Source: Ensifer adhaerens
Lineage (GTDB): Bacteria > Pseudomonadota > Alphaproteobacteria > Rhizobiales > Rhizobiaceae
Reading direction: 5' to 3'
NCBI RefSeq assembly: GCF_028993555.1
Contig: NZ_CP118610.1
Coordinates: forward strand, 2,542,001 to 2,606,000
Length of the DNA: 64,000 bases
Both the position numbers and the translations under genes were made by a program. The notes beneath the pieces were generated by a model. It was not told the DNA's origin. It ran no database searches and saw only the letters and a program-made list of their open reading frames with translations. Positions 42,172 through 50,762 of this stretch are shown here, in pieces. How positions within the stretch are numbered: the first letter of the stretch is position 1; every line of letters begins with the position of its first letter.

Positions 42172-43889
42172 GCCGGCTTCCTTCTGGTAATCGCAGGGAT
42201 GCCGACCGGGTGACGGCGGGCAGACTTGCGGCCGTTGACCTCCTCCTCGGTATCCTCGCCGGGTTCGCGGTCATCAGCCGGGTTCGCTCGGGGACGCGGT
42301 GGAGCGTCGGTCGGCCCCATGGGCAAGCCCAGTTTTTCATAGAAGCTGCGCTCGCGTGCCCGCTGCAGCGCGTCCATTTTCCAGTCCCGACCCTGCTCTG
42401 CCGATTCCTGCTGGAGCGTCGTGAGGTTGTTTTCGATGCGCTCGCCGGCAGCCTGCGCTTCGCGCAACGGATCAATCCAACCACGGCCAGGGCCGATCCA
42501 ATCCGCATGGCACCACGCCGCCGGGTTCTGGTCGAACCGAACGGCGCCGGCGGGAAGTTCGATCAGGCCCTTGTCGAAGATCTCCTCAAGGAACGCACGA
42601 TAGATCGGGGCCATGAACTGGGCTGCAAAACCACCCTTCTTCGCCGTCAGTCCGCGCCAGATTTCGAGCAGGGCCGCGCGTGCCGACGAGTAATTGACGT
42701 TGCTCCAGTCCATCGTCAGCTGCTCGTAGGTGATGCCGATCGCGCTCGCGACTTTGCGCAGCGCAGCATTCACGAAGGCCTCAAAATTCGCATTCGGATG
42801 CTCCGGCTTTGTCAGGGTCGCTTTCTCCCCCGGCTGGAGCATGTTGACGCGAACGCCGGGAAGGTCGATCGGGGCGGCGCTGTAATACGCCTTCTGCGCG
42901 TCCGACATCTCGCCGTAGACGCTCGCGACTTTCTGGGCCGACACGTCTTCACCCATGGCATCGAGAAACTCTTCCGGATCGAAGGGCGTCTCGATGAAGG
43001 CGGCCATGACTGCGTTCAATGCCGCCGCCTGGCTTTCGAAGTCCTCATAGTCCGTCGACTGTTTGATCGAGCGTATGATGGGCGCCCAGTCCGAAACCCC
43101 GCGCGTCATGCCGGCGCGCTTCTGTTCGAAGGCATGAACGACGATCGGGCGGCCCCATTCGGTTTCGCGCTCGACATATTCCCACTGCCACAATCCGGTG
43201 TTGCCGGCGAAGACTTCGCCGGGATGCGACTTGCGGAAATGATAACCCTGCGGTGCGCCGTAGCCGTTGATCACGACCCCGTCGCGCAGGAACTCGTCAT
43301 CCATGCGCCCGTTCGGGTTCGAGCACCGTGCCGGATCGACGACATGAACAGCGGTCTGGAACAACGGGGCGTTGTCGTGCCAGACGATGACGCCCATCGC
43401 CTCGCCCTCAGGGCCGAACCGCTGACGGGCGGCAAGGCCGAGAATACCGGCCATCGTTTTCGTCCGCTCGGCATCGCACCACTTGTCGACGTCCTGCGTG
43501 TAATCGCGCCACAAGGCCTCGATCCTGTCGGAGATCGCATCGGCTTGTTCGAACGTCATGTTGAGAGAGACGTGGTTCGGCCTGGCGGCAAGCGTCCAGC
43601 CCGAACCGATGATGTTGTCAACGAGACGCGACGTACCGGCAGCACCCCAGCCGTCATTGCGGGCGACGTCGTTGAGACGATCGACCAGGTCGACGCGGTT
43701 CCACGACAACGCCGACTGGCCCGACCAGGTGCCCGGCCGCCATTTGGCAAGCGCCGGATGATCGCTGGCGGCACCCTGGTAGGCGGTCGACGCCATCATC
43801 CGGTTCTTCGACATCTGCACGCGGGCGGCCGCGCGCATGGCATCAGGCAGCGGCTTGTCATCCGGGCCGTAAATCGCAACATCGCTCAT
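42168..43889 (-). CDS. Portal protein (lambda B-like)
   Basis: A 573-residue protein of the lambda portal family (PF05136-type). LSWNRVDLVDRLNDVARNDGWG and the ITYEQLTMDWSNVNYSSARAALLE block are characteristic. The C-terminus is basic and proline-rich. It forms the dodecameric portal for DNA entry and exit. It overlaps gpW and protease genes by 4 bp each. Confidence 0.88.
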   Translation of the reverse strand: MSDVAIYGPDDKPLPDAMRAAARVQMSKNRMMASTAYQGAASDHPALAKWRPGTWSGQSALSWNRVDLVDRLNDVARNDGWGAAGTSRLVDNIIGSGWTLAARPNHVSLNMTFEQADAISDRIEALWRDYTQDVDKWCDAERTKTMAGILGLAARQRFGPEGEAMGVIVWHDNAPLFQTAVHVVDPARCSNPNGRMDDEFLRDGVVINGYGAPQGYHFRKSHPGEVFAGNTGLWQWEYVERETEWGRPIVVHAFEQKRAGMTRGVSDWAPIIRSIKQSTDYEDFESQAAALNAVMAAFIETPFDPEEFLDAMGEDVSAQKVASVYGEMSDAQKAYYSAAPIDLPGVRVNMLQPGEKATLTKPEHPNANFEAFVNAALRKVASAIGITYEQLTMDWSNVNYSSARAALLEIWRGLTAKKGGFAAQFMAPIYRAFLEEIFDKGLIELPAGAVRFDQNPAAWCHADWIGPGRGWIDPLREAQAAGERIENNLTTLQQESAEQGRDWKMDALQRARERSFYEKLGLPMGPTDAPPRPRANPADDREPGEDTEEEVNGRKSARRHPVGIPAITRRKPA

Positions 43890-44122
43890 CCGAAGATCAC
43901 CCCTCGGCTACGGGCCCGACCCATTCGACGCTGGCCAAGCTGTGCCTCAAGACTGCGCACGTACTGGCGCAGGTTCCCGGCATTGGCGGCGACATAGGTA
44001 ATCGCCTCGCCGTTATAGTTCAGGCTGACTTCCGCGCGCCCGATCTCCAATTGGTGAAGTGCCTCGCGCGCTTCTGCGAGCCGCGCCTGCAGCACGGCGC
44101 TTTCCTGTTCGGTCAAAGCCAT
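43886..44122 (-). CDS. Head-tail joining protein gpW-like
   Basis: A 78-residue protein starting MALTEQESAVLQARLAEA, with a two-helix and beta-hairpin pattern (RAEVSLNYNGEAITY) typical of gpW. It overlaps the portal gene by 4 bp and lies 8 bp after the terminase gene. It binds the portal and prevents DNA loss. Confidence 0.8.
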   Translation of the reverse strand: MALTEQESAVLQARLAEAREALHQLEIGRAEVSLNYNGEAITYVAANAGNLRQYVRSLEAQLGQRRMGRARSRGVIFG

Positions 44123-44130
44123 CTGAGATC

Positions 44131-46176
44131 CTAGCGATTGTTGCGCTGGCGAGCCCGCTCCGCACGCGCAAGCGCGGCGGCGAGCCGCGATGATGCTTCG
44201 GTTGGCGCCGTTTCTGCCGGCGTTACCGTTTTCACCTCAACCCGGTTGAGATGGTCTTCGAGGTCACCTTGCTGCGGCGCTTCGATCCGGCCGAGGCGGT
44301 CGGCGATTGCGTCCCACTCTTCGTCCGTCCAGTACGGCACGCCCCAGCGATACGCACCGGCAAGACTCTGGTTGAGCATGTCGATGATTTCGTTGCGGCG
44401 ACCGTCGAGAAGCTTCCAGACATAGCGGACATGACCGCTACGGGTCTTCTTCTTTTCGGGGACGCGCGCTTCCGACGTCGCCTGGTGAAAGAAGTCGTCA
44501 CCGAAACCGCGCGCGAAGCGAATGTAGCCGGCGCTTTCGGGATCGGTCTTTTTGTAGTCGCGATAGAGCCGCAGCTTGAACGCCGAGGCATTGAACGTGA
44601 AGAAGCGTGACGACCACTTCTGCTTTTTCGGCTTGCCGCGCCTGTCGTACTCTTTCGTCTGCACGATCGGCGGCGCGGCGTCTGTGTTGCCACCGCGAAC
44701 CATGATGACGCGAGATTTCGGATGCTTGCGAACCCAGTTCCACACGTCGTCGGTGTATGCGTTGCCGTCGATCGCGAGACGATCGGCCAGGCGCTTGCGG
44801 CCCAGCTCATCAGTCCATTCCCGCTGCAACAGCTTGTCGAGCGCTGCCCGAACCTCAGGCTCCGAGATGTGGCCCGAGTGTTCCTTGTAGCCCGGCAGGT
44901 GACTTCCCGCCCGATTGTCGACCACGCCGTGATCGATGACGGCGCGGTATCGATTGCGGCCGTATCCGACGAGTAGCCATTCGACACGATCACCCTGAAC
45001 GTCGAGACCGATTACCAGCGCAAGCGCTTCTGCCGGTACAACACCACGGCGGAAACCCTCTTCCTCGGCACGGTCGCGCAATACTTCCCAATCGACCGCT
45101 TTATTATCGGCCTCATAGGCGAGACCGAGCCAGTCGTTGAAGAACGTTTGATCGGCACCGGCGCCATTGTCCCGCTTCTCCGGCCCGCCCGCCTGCAGCG
45201 AGAGCCACTCGCGCGCCAGGTTTTCCCAGCGTTCGAACGGCGAATATGCCATCCAGATCCGGAATGAGCGATGGCGACGCGCCCGCTCGGGATACTTCGC
45301 AATCCACTTCGCGCCGTTCTCCGGCCGCACCATCCATTCACGATGATGCTCGTGGATCTCGCAGCCGCAACCGATGCAAACGAAGTGCGCATTTTCCGGA
45401 TGCTCGGGATCGATGTGATCCCGCATGTTTTCCCAGCGCAGCCCCTGCAGCTCACTGCAGTGCGGGCAAGGAACGTAATAGCTCTCCTGCGTTCCCTCGC
45501 GATAGTTCGCCGTGATCTTGCATCCCGGCTCGACCATCGGCGTCGAGATCTTGAAGACCTTCGCGTTGAAGAAGGCCTTGCTGCGACTGTCCGCCTGGGC
45601 TTCCGGGTCGCCGGCCTCGTTCATCTGCCACTTGGCAAGGTCGTCTTGGACCTGCTTTCGCGGCGAGATCATCGACAGGCCTGCCGGCGAATTGGCGCCG
45701 GCCGCCTGGATGGCGCCGCGTCCGTCGATGCGCTCCTTGTAGAGCACCGAGTTGCTGGCATCACGGCTGTTCTGCGAGAACAGCTTGGCGACGGCCGGCA
45801 TCTCCCGAACCAGCGGCATCAGTTTCGTCTTCGACCAGCGGGCGGCGTTCTCTTCCGTCGGGTGGACGTAGAGGAAATCGCCGGGCGCCATGTCGAGCGA
45901 GCCGAGCGTGAAGATGTTGGCGCAGATGGTGCCACCGATCTGCGCCGACTTCGCCAGGCTGACGATATTGCACGGGTCCTCTGGCGACAGCGCCTTGAGG
46001 ATCTCCGAGAAGAATGGGACCAGGTCCTCGTTGTACGGGCCGGGATGGTCCGTGATGCGTTCCGAGAACACGATGTTCCGCTTGGCCCAGTCGAGATAGT
46101 CGACGGTTGGCGGCGGCTCGCAGATCTCGGCAAGAACGTCCAGTGCAAGCCGCGCCGGGTTGAAGAGCATCGTCAT
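44131..46176 (-). CDS. Terminase large subunit (lambda A-like, GpA family)
   Basis: A 681-residue protein of the GpA family. AKSAQIGGT (about residues 94-102) is the deviant Walker A element, YVHPTEENAARWSKTKL follows, and the C-terminal nuclease region contains LVIGLDVQGDRVEW and NGNAYTD-like acidic motifs. It overlaps the small subunit gene by 4 bp. It cuts at cos and pumps DNA into proheads. Confidence 0.9.
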   Translation of the reverse strand: MTMLFNPARLALDVLAEICEPPPTVDYLDWAKRNIVFSERITDHPGPYNEDLVPFFSEILKALSPEDPCNIVSLAKSAQIGGTICANIFTLGSLDMAPGDFLYVHPTEENAARWSKTKLMPLVREMPAVAKLFSQNSRDASNSVLYKERIDGRGAIQAAGANSPAGLSMISPRKQVQDDLAKWQMNEAGDPEAQADSRSKAFFNAKVFKISTPMVEPGCKITANYREGTQESYYVPCPHCSELQGLRWENMRDHIDPEHPENAHFVCIGCGCEIHEHHREWMVRPENGAKWIAKYPERARRHRSFRIWMAYSPFERWENLAREWLSLQAGGPEKRDNGAGADQTFFNDWLGLAYEADNKAVDWEVLRDRAEEEGFRRGVVPAEALALVIGLDVQGDRVEWLLVGYGRNRYRAVIDHGVVDNRAGSHLPGYKEHSGHISEPEVRAALDKLLQREWTDELGRKRLADRLAIDGNAYTDDVWNWVRKHPKSRVIMVRGGNTDAAPPIVQTKEYDRRGKPKKQKWSSRFFTFNASAFKLRLYRDYKKTDPESAGYIRFARGFGDDFFHQATSEARVPEKKKTRSGHVRYVWKLLDGRRNEIIDMLNQSLAGAYRWGVPYWTDEEWDAIADRLGRIEAPQQGDLEDHLNRVEVKTVTPAETAPTEASSRLAAALARAERARQRNNR

Positions 46177-46835
46177 GGCTGCGCTTCGTCCTCGACATGC
46201 TCGGGTAACTCGGCGGCAGCCGTGGCGAAATCCTTTGAAGCGTTCAACCGAGACTGGCGGAACGCCTTGAGCAAGGCGTGCATCGCGTCGTGCATGGGAA
46301 CGCCGAACTCGGCTGCCATCACCTTCGCCATGGTCGGGATGCTGAGCTCCATCACCTTGAACGCTTCGACTGCCGTCTTCACGATCTGCCGGCGTGCTTC
46401 CTCGGCCAGAACGTAGCGGCCGACTTCGAGTGCCTCTTCGCGCTCCAGCTGCGCCGTCTTGATCTGCTGCTGGCGAAGACGTTCGGCCGCCAACTTGTCG
46501 GCGACGTCGTCCTTGATCAGCAAATCCGGCTCGTCCGGAAACGACGATCGCGGAGCCATGGGAGACCGCACCCGTCCCGACAGATCCATCGCGGACTGCC
46601 GCATGGGTGTGTTCAACGCCGCCTGGCCATTTGCACCGAAGCGCTGTGACGGCTCCAACGTCTTCTGCAGCTGGCGCTGCGCGATGGCCGGTCGAATCTT
46701 TGCCGCCCTGCCCTCACCTTCGAGCGCCTCGCCGTAGATCTTGCCTTCGGCGATGTATTGCGAAATGCGCCCGGCGCTCACGCCAATGTGCGCGGCGAAG
46801 GCACCCTTCGTCATCGTGTCGAGAGAGACGTTCAT
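46173..46835 (-). CDS. Terminase small subunit (Nu1-like)
   Basis: A 220-residue protein with an N-terminal helix-turn-helix (TKGAFAAHIGVSAGRISQYI) that in Nu1 binds cosB sites, a linker, and a coiled-coil C-terminal half (DKLAAERLRQQQIKTAQLER). TTTAG repeats begin directly upstream of its start codon. Longer than Nu1 of lambda (181 residues). Confidence 0.82.
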   Translation of the reverse strand: MNVSLDTMTKGAFAAHIGVSAGRISQYIAEGKIYGEALEGEGRAAKIRPAIAQRQLQKTLEPSQRFGANGQAALNTPMRQSAMDLSGRVRSPMAPRSSFPDEPDLLIKDDVADKLAAERLRQQQIKTAQLEREEALEVGRYVLAEEARRQIVKTAVEAFKVMELSIPTMAKVMAAEFGVPMHDAMHALLKAFRQSRLNASKDFATAAAELPEHVEDEAQP

Positions 46836-46884
46836 TTTAGGGTTCGACTTTAGCCGCGCTCTTTAGTTTAGGCTCTGACTTTAG
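46836..46884. repeat. Five TTTAG repeats, candidate terminase binding site (cosB)
   Basis: TTTAG occurs at 46836, 46849, 46862, 46867 and 46880, that is with 13-bp spacing broken once by 5 bp. Longer matches are TTTAGGCTCTGAC and TTTAGGGTTCGAC. They precede the small terminase gene, where cosB would lie. A GC-rich imperfect palindrome (ACCGCCGCGGT, 46911-46922) is a possible cosN. Confidence 0.55.
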
Positions 46885-46979
46885 GCTTCAAAAAGTCGCT
46901 CAGACTGGGCAACCGCCGCGGTGCCAAATACCCGTAGGCCAGACTTCGCCAGGAAGGACCCGCGAACCGGGTTGACCGG

Positions 46980-47726
46980 TCATCGGGCCGTCCGAACCGC
47001 CCTTTCGAAGGCGGCGGCGAAGTGATCGTGAATGTTCGCAGTCACATAGCGCTCGACAACCTCGCGAAGGTGTAGGCGGACGCGGTACGCGCTCTGCGAC
47101 ACGAACAGTATGACCGGGAAGATCGCCTGTGTGGTCGGGTCTCGTTGGTAGACGCCCGGAAAGAGATGGCTCGGGCGTTTCGCGGCGAAGAACCGCGCGT
47201 TCTTGTAGTTCTTGTTCCGCTTGACCGATTTGTCGGAGCGGACGCGGGTAGCACCAGCGCCCCGATAATCGATCTGCAGGTCCGCCATGACACGGTTGAG
47301 AAACCCTTGCGTCATGTTGCCATATCGATCGAGAGGCGCGCGCTTGGCAGGAACGGCGACTTCGTTGCGCTTCATGGCGCCTCGGTCGATCAACTGCCGC
47401 TCAAAAGCCTTATGCGTGCGCATCCCGCCTTCGATCTGGGGTCCGAGGAACGCAGTTGCCGGCAACCCGCCCTTGGTTCGATCGCCAGTCACCACGACAG
47501 CGGCCTGCAAGTTCTGCCTGGTCGCCCTGTCATAGACCACACCACGCTTGGCATAGGGAGTAGGCCGATCAAACACGCGATCCATCTCGCGTTGGACTTC
47601 CAACCGCCCGCCCTTTGCTGTTTCGTTCAGCGTCAGCATGATCGCGTAGGGCAATTGCTTGCGCTCGACATCGCGCAAAGAACGCTCGAAACCCGACAGA
47701 TCGAACTTGATGTGTGCGTCGATCAT
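46980..47726 (-). CDS. Minor tail protein-like (lambda Z-like), displaced
   Basis: A 248-residue protein from the ATG at 47726; the longer frame includes 41 upstream residues without coding character. KFDLSGFERSLRDVERKQLP at the start and FDRPTPYAKRGVVYDRAT follow the pattern of lambda Z-like minor tail proteins. It is located upstream of the terminase genes instead of between FII and U, on the far side of the presumed cos. Confidence 0.6.
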   Translation of the reverse strand: MIDAHIKFDLSGFERSLRDVERKQLPYAIMLTLNETAKGGRLEVQREMDRVFDRPTPYAKRGVVYDRATRQNLQAAVVVTGDRTKGGLPATAFLGPQIEGGMRTHKAFERQLIDRGAMKRNEVAVPAKRAPLDRYGNMTQGFLNRVMADLQIDYRGAGATRVRSDKSVKRNKNYKNARFFAAKRPSHLFPGVYQRDPTTQAIFPVILFVSQSAYRVRLHLREVVERYVTANIHDHFAAAFERAVRTAR

Positions 47727-47785
47727 CGTGCGCCTGCCTTTGCCGCCATTACAGCGGCGGGGTTCATGGCCGCCTCCATCATCTG

Positions 47786-47822
47786 GAAAAGCAAAACCCG
47801 CCGAGCTTGCGTCCAGCGGGTT
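47786..47822 (-). terminator. Intrinsic terminator between early/replication and late genes
   Basis: Read leftward, stem AACCCGC / GCGGGTT with a 14-nt loop followed by TTTTGCTTTT. It separates the replication transcript from the late block. Confidence 0.75.
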
Positions 47823-47896
47823 GAACCTGATCTTTTTTACTGTGGGCAAGCTATGTCAACTTTCTGCCGCGCGCAACAACATGCAGAAATTTCTAT

Positions 47897-48697
47897 TTAT
47901 CCAACGTTGTCAGTTGCTTGCGCAATTCCGACAGTCAAATTCCATGGTGCACGGATCGGGCGGAATGGCACCAGTTCATGCGAAGCGAGGCACTTCGGAG
48001 CCGAAAGGCGGAGGTGCAGCAGTTCAAGAGCAGACTGCCAAAGCTGCCAATCGAGGCGGGAAAGGATGTCGCCGCGGATAGAGCGATCAAGGCACCACTT
48101 GCGATAGGCGCCCTTGAAAGGCCGCTGGCGACGCTGGTCGAAGCCATTGTCTTCATACTCGTAGATCTTGCCGGTGCGATCCTTTGCCTTGCGCATGACA
48201 AACCAGGCCGGCTTGCCCCGATGCGAGACCATTACCGTCTTCGGGCCATCTGCATGCCAGGACGGACCACGGCCAAGCACAGCCGAGGTGACGACGAGGG
48301 ACAGGATGTGTCGGCCGCTTAAGCGATCGGCGCGCTTGCGCTGCTCGGCAGCCAGCTTCTCGACCGCATCGGCGATCAGCCCCAGCTCATCGGACCAATC
48401 AGGGACAGGGTTCCACCCATCCGCAATCTCGAAACCCTCATGCGCCAACGCACGCACAGCATCACCAACCACAACCGCATCCGGGTTCGGCTCACCCTCG
48501 TAAACGAAGTTCGGGATCGCGCCGTAGACGTTCGGACTGCGGTCGACCATCGTTCCGAGTGCCGCCATCTCCAGCATGCCGCTCCAAGCGACGCTGTATC
48601 CTGGCCCAGCGTAAGTGCCGTCAGAGCCAACCTTGCCGAGTTCCTTCGTAAAAGCCCAGGTCAGGAGAGCTTCGATGGTTATTTTCTTCATCTTCAA
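47897..48697 (-). CDS. Conserved phage protein of unknown function
   Basis: A 266-residue soluble protein. KITIEALLTWAFTKELGKVGSD opens it and a C-terminal YRKWCLDRSIRGDILSRLDWQLWQSAL helix region looks well ordered. I do not recognise a family. It lies behind the iteron-like array and the helicase gene, so a role in replication or late switching is possible. Confidence 0.65.
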   Translation of the reverse strand: MKMKKITIEALLTWAFTKELGKVGSDGTYAGPGYSVAWSGMLEMAALGTMVDRSPNVYGAIPNFVYEGEPNPDAVVVGDAVRALAHEGFEIADGWNPVPDWSDELGLIADAVEKLAAEQRKRADRLSGRHILSLVVTSAVLGRGPSWHADGPKTVMVSHRGKPAWFVMRKAKDRTGKIYEYEDNGFDQRRQRPFKGAYRKWCLDRSIRGDILSRLDWQLWQSALELLHLRLSAPKCLASHELVPFRPIRAPWNLTVGIAQATDNVG

Positions 48698-48701
48698 ATC
48701 C

Positions 48702-48939
48702 TTCTGACCAGTTCTGACCAGTAGATGACTAGTTGAATGTAGGGTTTTAGATATAGAAATCAGTTAGTTAGATCAGTCTGACGAGTTTACGTAGCATCAC
48801 CCATGCTTTTCCCTCCGAACCTCCCCAACCCCATATATGTGAACGTGCGTAAACTCGTCACAACTCATCATCCCCATTGTTTTCATTGAATTTTCCGCCT
48901 TTGAGAATTCATCATCAACTCGTCAGAAACTGGTCAGAA
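48702..48939. repeat. Symmetric array of TTCTGACSAGT sites, candidate origin or operator
   Basis: Four copies face right (48702, 48712, 48726, 48777) and four face left (48849, 48862, 48918, 48929). Outer copies share TTCTGACCAGT, the inner pair forms a perfect 13-bp inverted repeat TGACGAGTTTACG / CGTAAACTCGTCA. The DNA between is AT-rich at 48723-48770. The array fills the whole gap beside the helicase gene. Confidence 0.7.
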
Positions 48940-48967
48940 CTGACCCGGAATGAGGGGTTACGGGGAG

Positions 48968-50761
48968 CTATTCGGGCCACCGCTCGTCATGAGCGAACCG
49001 GCCAGGCGGTGGCTCGCGTGCGCCAGACGGCACGTTCTTGAGCCTGATGCCGTAGTAGACGACGCCGGTCGCGGTTCGCTCCTTGCGGAACTTCTTCGAC
49101 ATGACGCGGCCGAAGGCCGTGACGTTCATGGGCTTGCCGCCCTGGTCGACCGTGTCGTCGCAATAAGCCTGATAGAGGTCCTTGCCCTGTAGCTGGTCGG
49201 CATTTGCGTCCCGCTCGATGCATCGGCCGACAAAGCCCGCCGTGCGGTCCATGTCGTCGCGATACTCTTGCGTCGCCTTCTCGACCGCCTCCGGGATCAC
49301 GAGGCCTTCGCGCAGGAAGATGTGCACGCCCTCAATCAGCCAGTTGAGGATACCGGGATGCTCGGGCTCGAACGATGACACGATCTCCTCAAACTCGCGC
49401 CGGTCCTCTTTGGCGATCTTGTTCGGCCAATGGATAACCGCCATGCGTCTCCAGATACCATCGTCGGTGCCCGTGATGCGGGGATAGCCGTTACCGCTCA
49501 TGATGGCGATGAAGATTGGCAGGAAGTCGGTGTAGCCTGAGAAGAGGTCGCGCGCGGTGATCGTCTCGCCGCCCGTCAGCTCCTTCACGAGGTTCTCGCG
49601 AAGGTCCTCGCCCTCGGGCAACTCCTTGACGCGCAGGAGGCGCCGGCCATGCAGACGCGCAAGGTCAGGGCTGGCACTGCCGGATGATCCGCCTTCGCCG
49701 ATCAAGCTCGTCGCCGGCAGCGTTACCGCGACATCGCCGAGCAGTCGGCAGAGTGTTTCCATGTAGACGGATTTGCCGTTGGCACCGTCACCGTAATGGA
49801 AGAACAGATATTGCACCGTGATGCCCAGCAGGCCGAGGCCGGAGCTAACCTGCACCAGGCGGCGGACATCCTTGTCCGGCAGCTTGCTGTCAATGAAGGC
49901 CATCCACTTCGGGCACTTCGCTTCCGGCCGGTATCGCACCGGAACGATATGGGTGATCATATCCCGTCGACGATGGCCCGGGATAACCTCGAGCGATGAA
50001 TCTACGCAGGCGTCGATGTATTCCGGTGCATCCGGCGTCTCGCTCACACTTCTGTGACGCGGGTTCTTCCGCCGCTCGGTTTTCCGGTGAAAGACCAGCG
50101 TCGCATTCTGCACCGCCACCATCATCCGGTTTGCGTTGAAGTCGTTCGGCGAGCGCATGATATGCGGGGCGGCGCAGGAGAGCGCCGCCTGCATCTTCGC
50201 CACGTTCTTCGAGGTCACAGCGTGGTCGAGCCGGCGCTTGACGCGTTTGCCATGCGCCTCCTCGGCCTTCTCGGCCGCGATCGCGAGCCGTTTTTCCGTC
50301 GGGTTGCGATCCTCTTCCGGTTTCTTTCGTGCCTCGATCGCCTTGTCGATGAACATCTGCTCAAAGGCGTTCGGCTTGATGTAGGAAACCTCGCGAGCAA
50401 TCCGATCGCCGAGCCGTTGAGCAATGGCCGTCGCCTTCGGCCCGCCATTGGAAACGTCCCAATGCGAACCGGTCCAGACGGCGAAGGCCGGCTGTTTTGC
50501 CTTCTCCTGCGCCAGGACGATGAAGTCCGTGCCGAAATGCGTGATCAGCCGCTTGCCATTGTCGGTGTCGGAGTGATCAAACTCGGCGCAATACTCGACG
50601 GCCGCTTCGTCCGGCTCCAGATCGGCCGATAGGTGAGCCGGCGGCTCGTCCGAAGGACCAAGAGGGGTTTCGGGGTTTTCAGGCTCCCGCTGCGCGGCGA
50701 ATTCTTCCAGTTTTTGCGCCACGTCCTCAGGGAGGGTCGGTCGCTTCTTCCGTTCCGCCAC
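48968..50761 (-). CDS. Phage SF3 helicase (D5/P4-like)
   Basis: A 597-residue protein. The C-terminal half carries Walker A GDGANGKS (about residue 328) and the LPAT ... LHGRRLLRVKELPEGED region of D5-like superfamily 3 helicases. The N-terminal third is acidic then helical and may contact the primase. Start 1 bp after the primase stop. It unwinds at the phage origin, which probably is the array downstream. Confidence 0.88.
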   Translation of the reverse strand: MAERKKRPTLPEDVAQKLEEFAAQREPENPETPLGPSDEPPAHLSADLEPDEAAVEYCAEFDHSDTDNGKRLITHFGTDFIVLAQEKAKQPAFAVWTGSHWDVSNGGPKATAIAQRLGDRIAREVSYIKPNAFEQMFIDKAIEARKKPEEDRNPTEKRLAIAAEKAEEAHGKRVKRRLDHAVTSKNVAKMQAALSCAAPHIMRSPNDFNANRMMVAVQNATLVFHRKTERRKNPRHRSVSETPDAPEYIDACVDSSLEVIPGHRRRDMITHIVPVRYRPEAKCPKWMAFIDSKLPDKDVRRLVQVSSGLGLLGITVQYLFFHYGDGANGKSVYMETLCRLLGDVAVTLPATSLIGEGGSSGSASPDLARLHGRRLLRVKELPEGEDLRENLVKELTGGETITARDLFSGYTDFLPIFIAIMSGNGYPRITGTDDGIWRRMAVIHWPNKIAKEDRREFEEIVSSFEPEHPGILNWLIEGVHIFLREGLVIPEAVEKATQEYRDDMDRTAGFVGRCIERDANADQLQGKDLYQAYCDDTVDQGGKPMNVTAFGRVMSKKFRKERTATGVVYYGIRLKNVPSGAREPPPGRFAHDERWPE

Positions 50762-50762
50762 G

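Noticed and set aside
42108..43997. A 629-codon + strand frame through the portal gene
   Set aside because: It is the mirror of the portal gene, whose family signatures are clear on the other strand.
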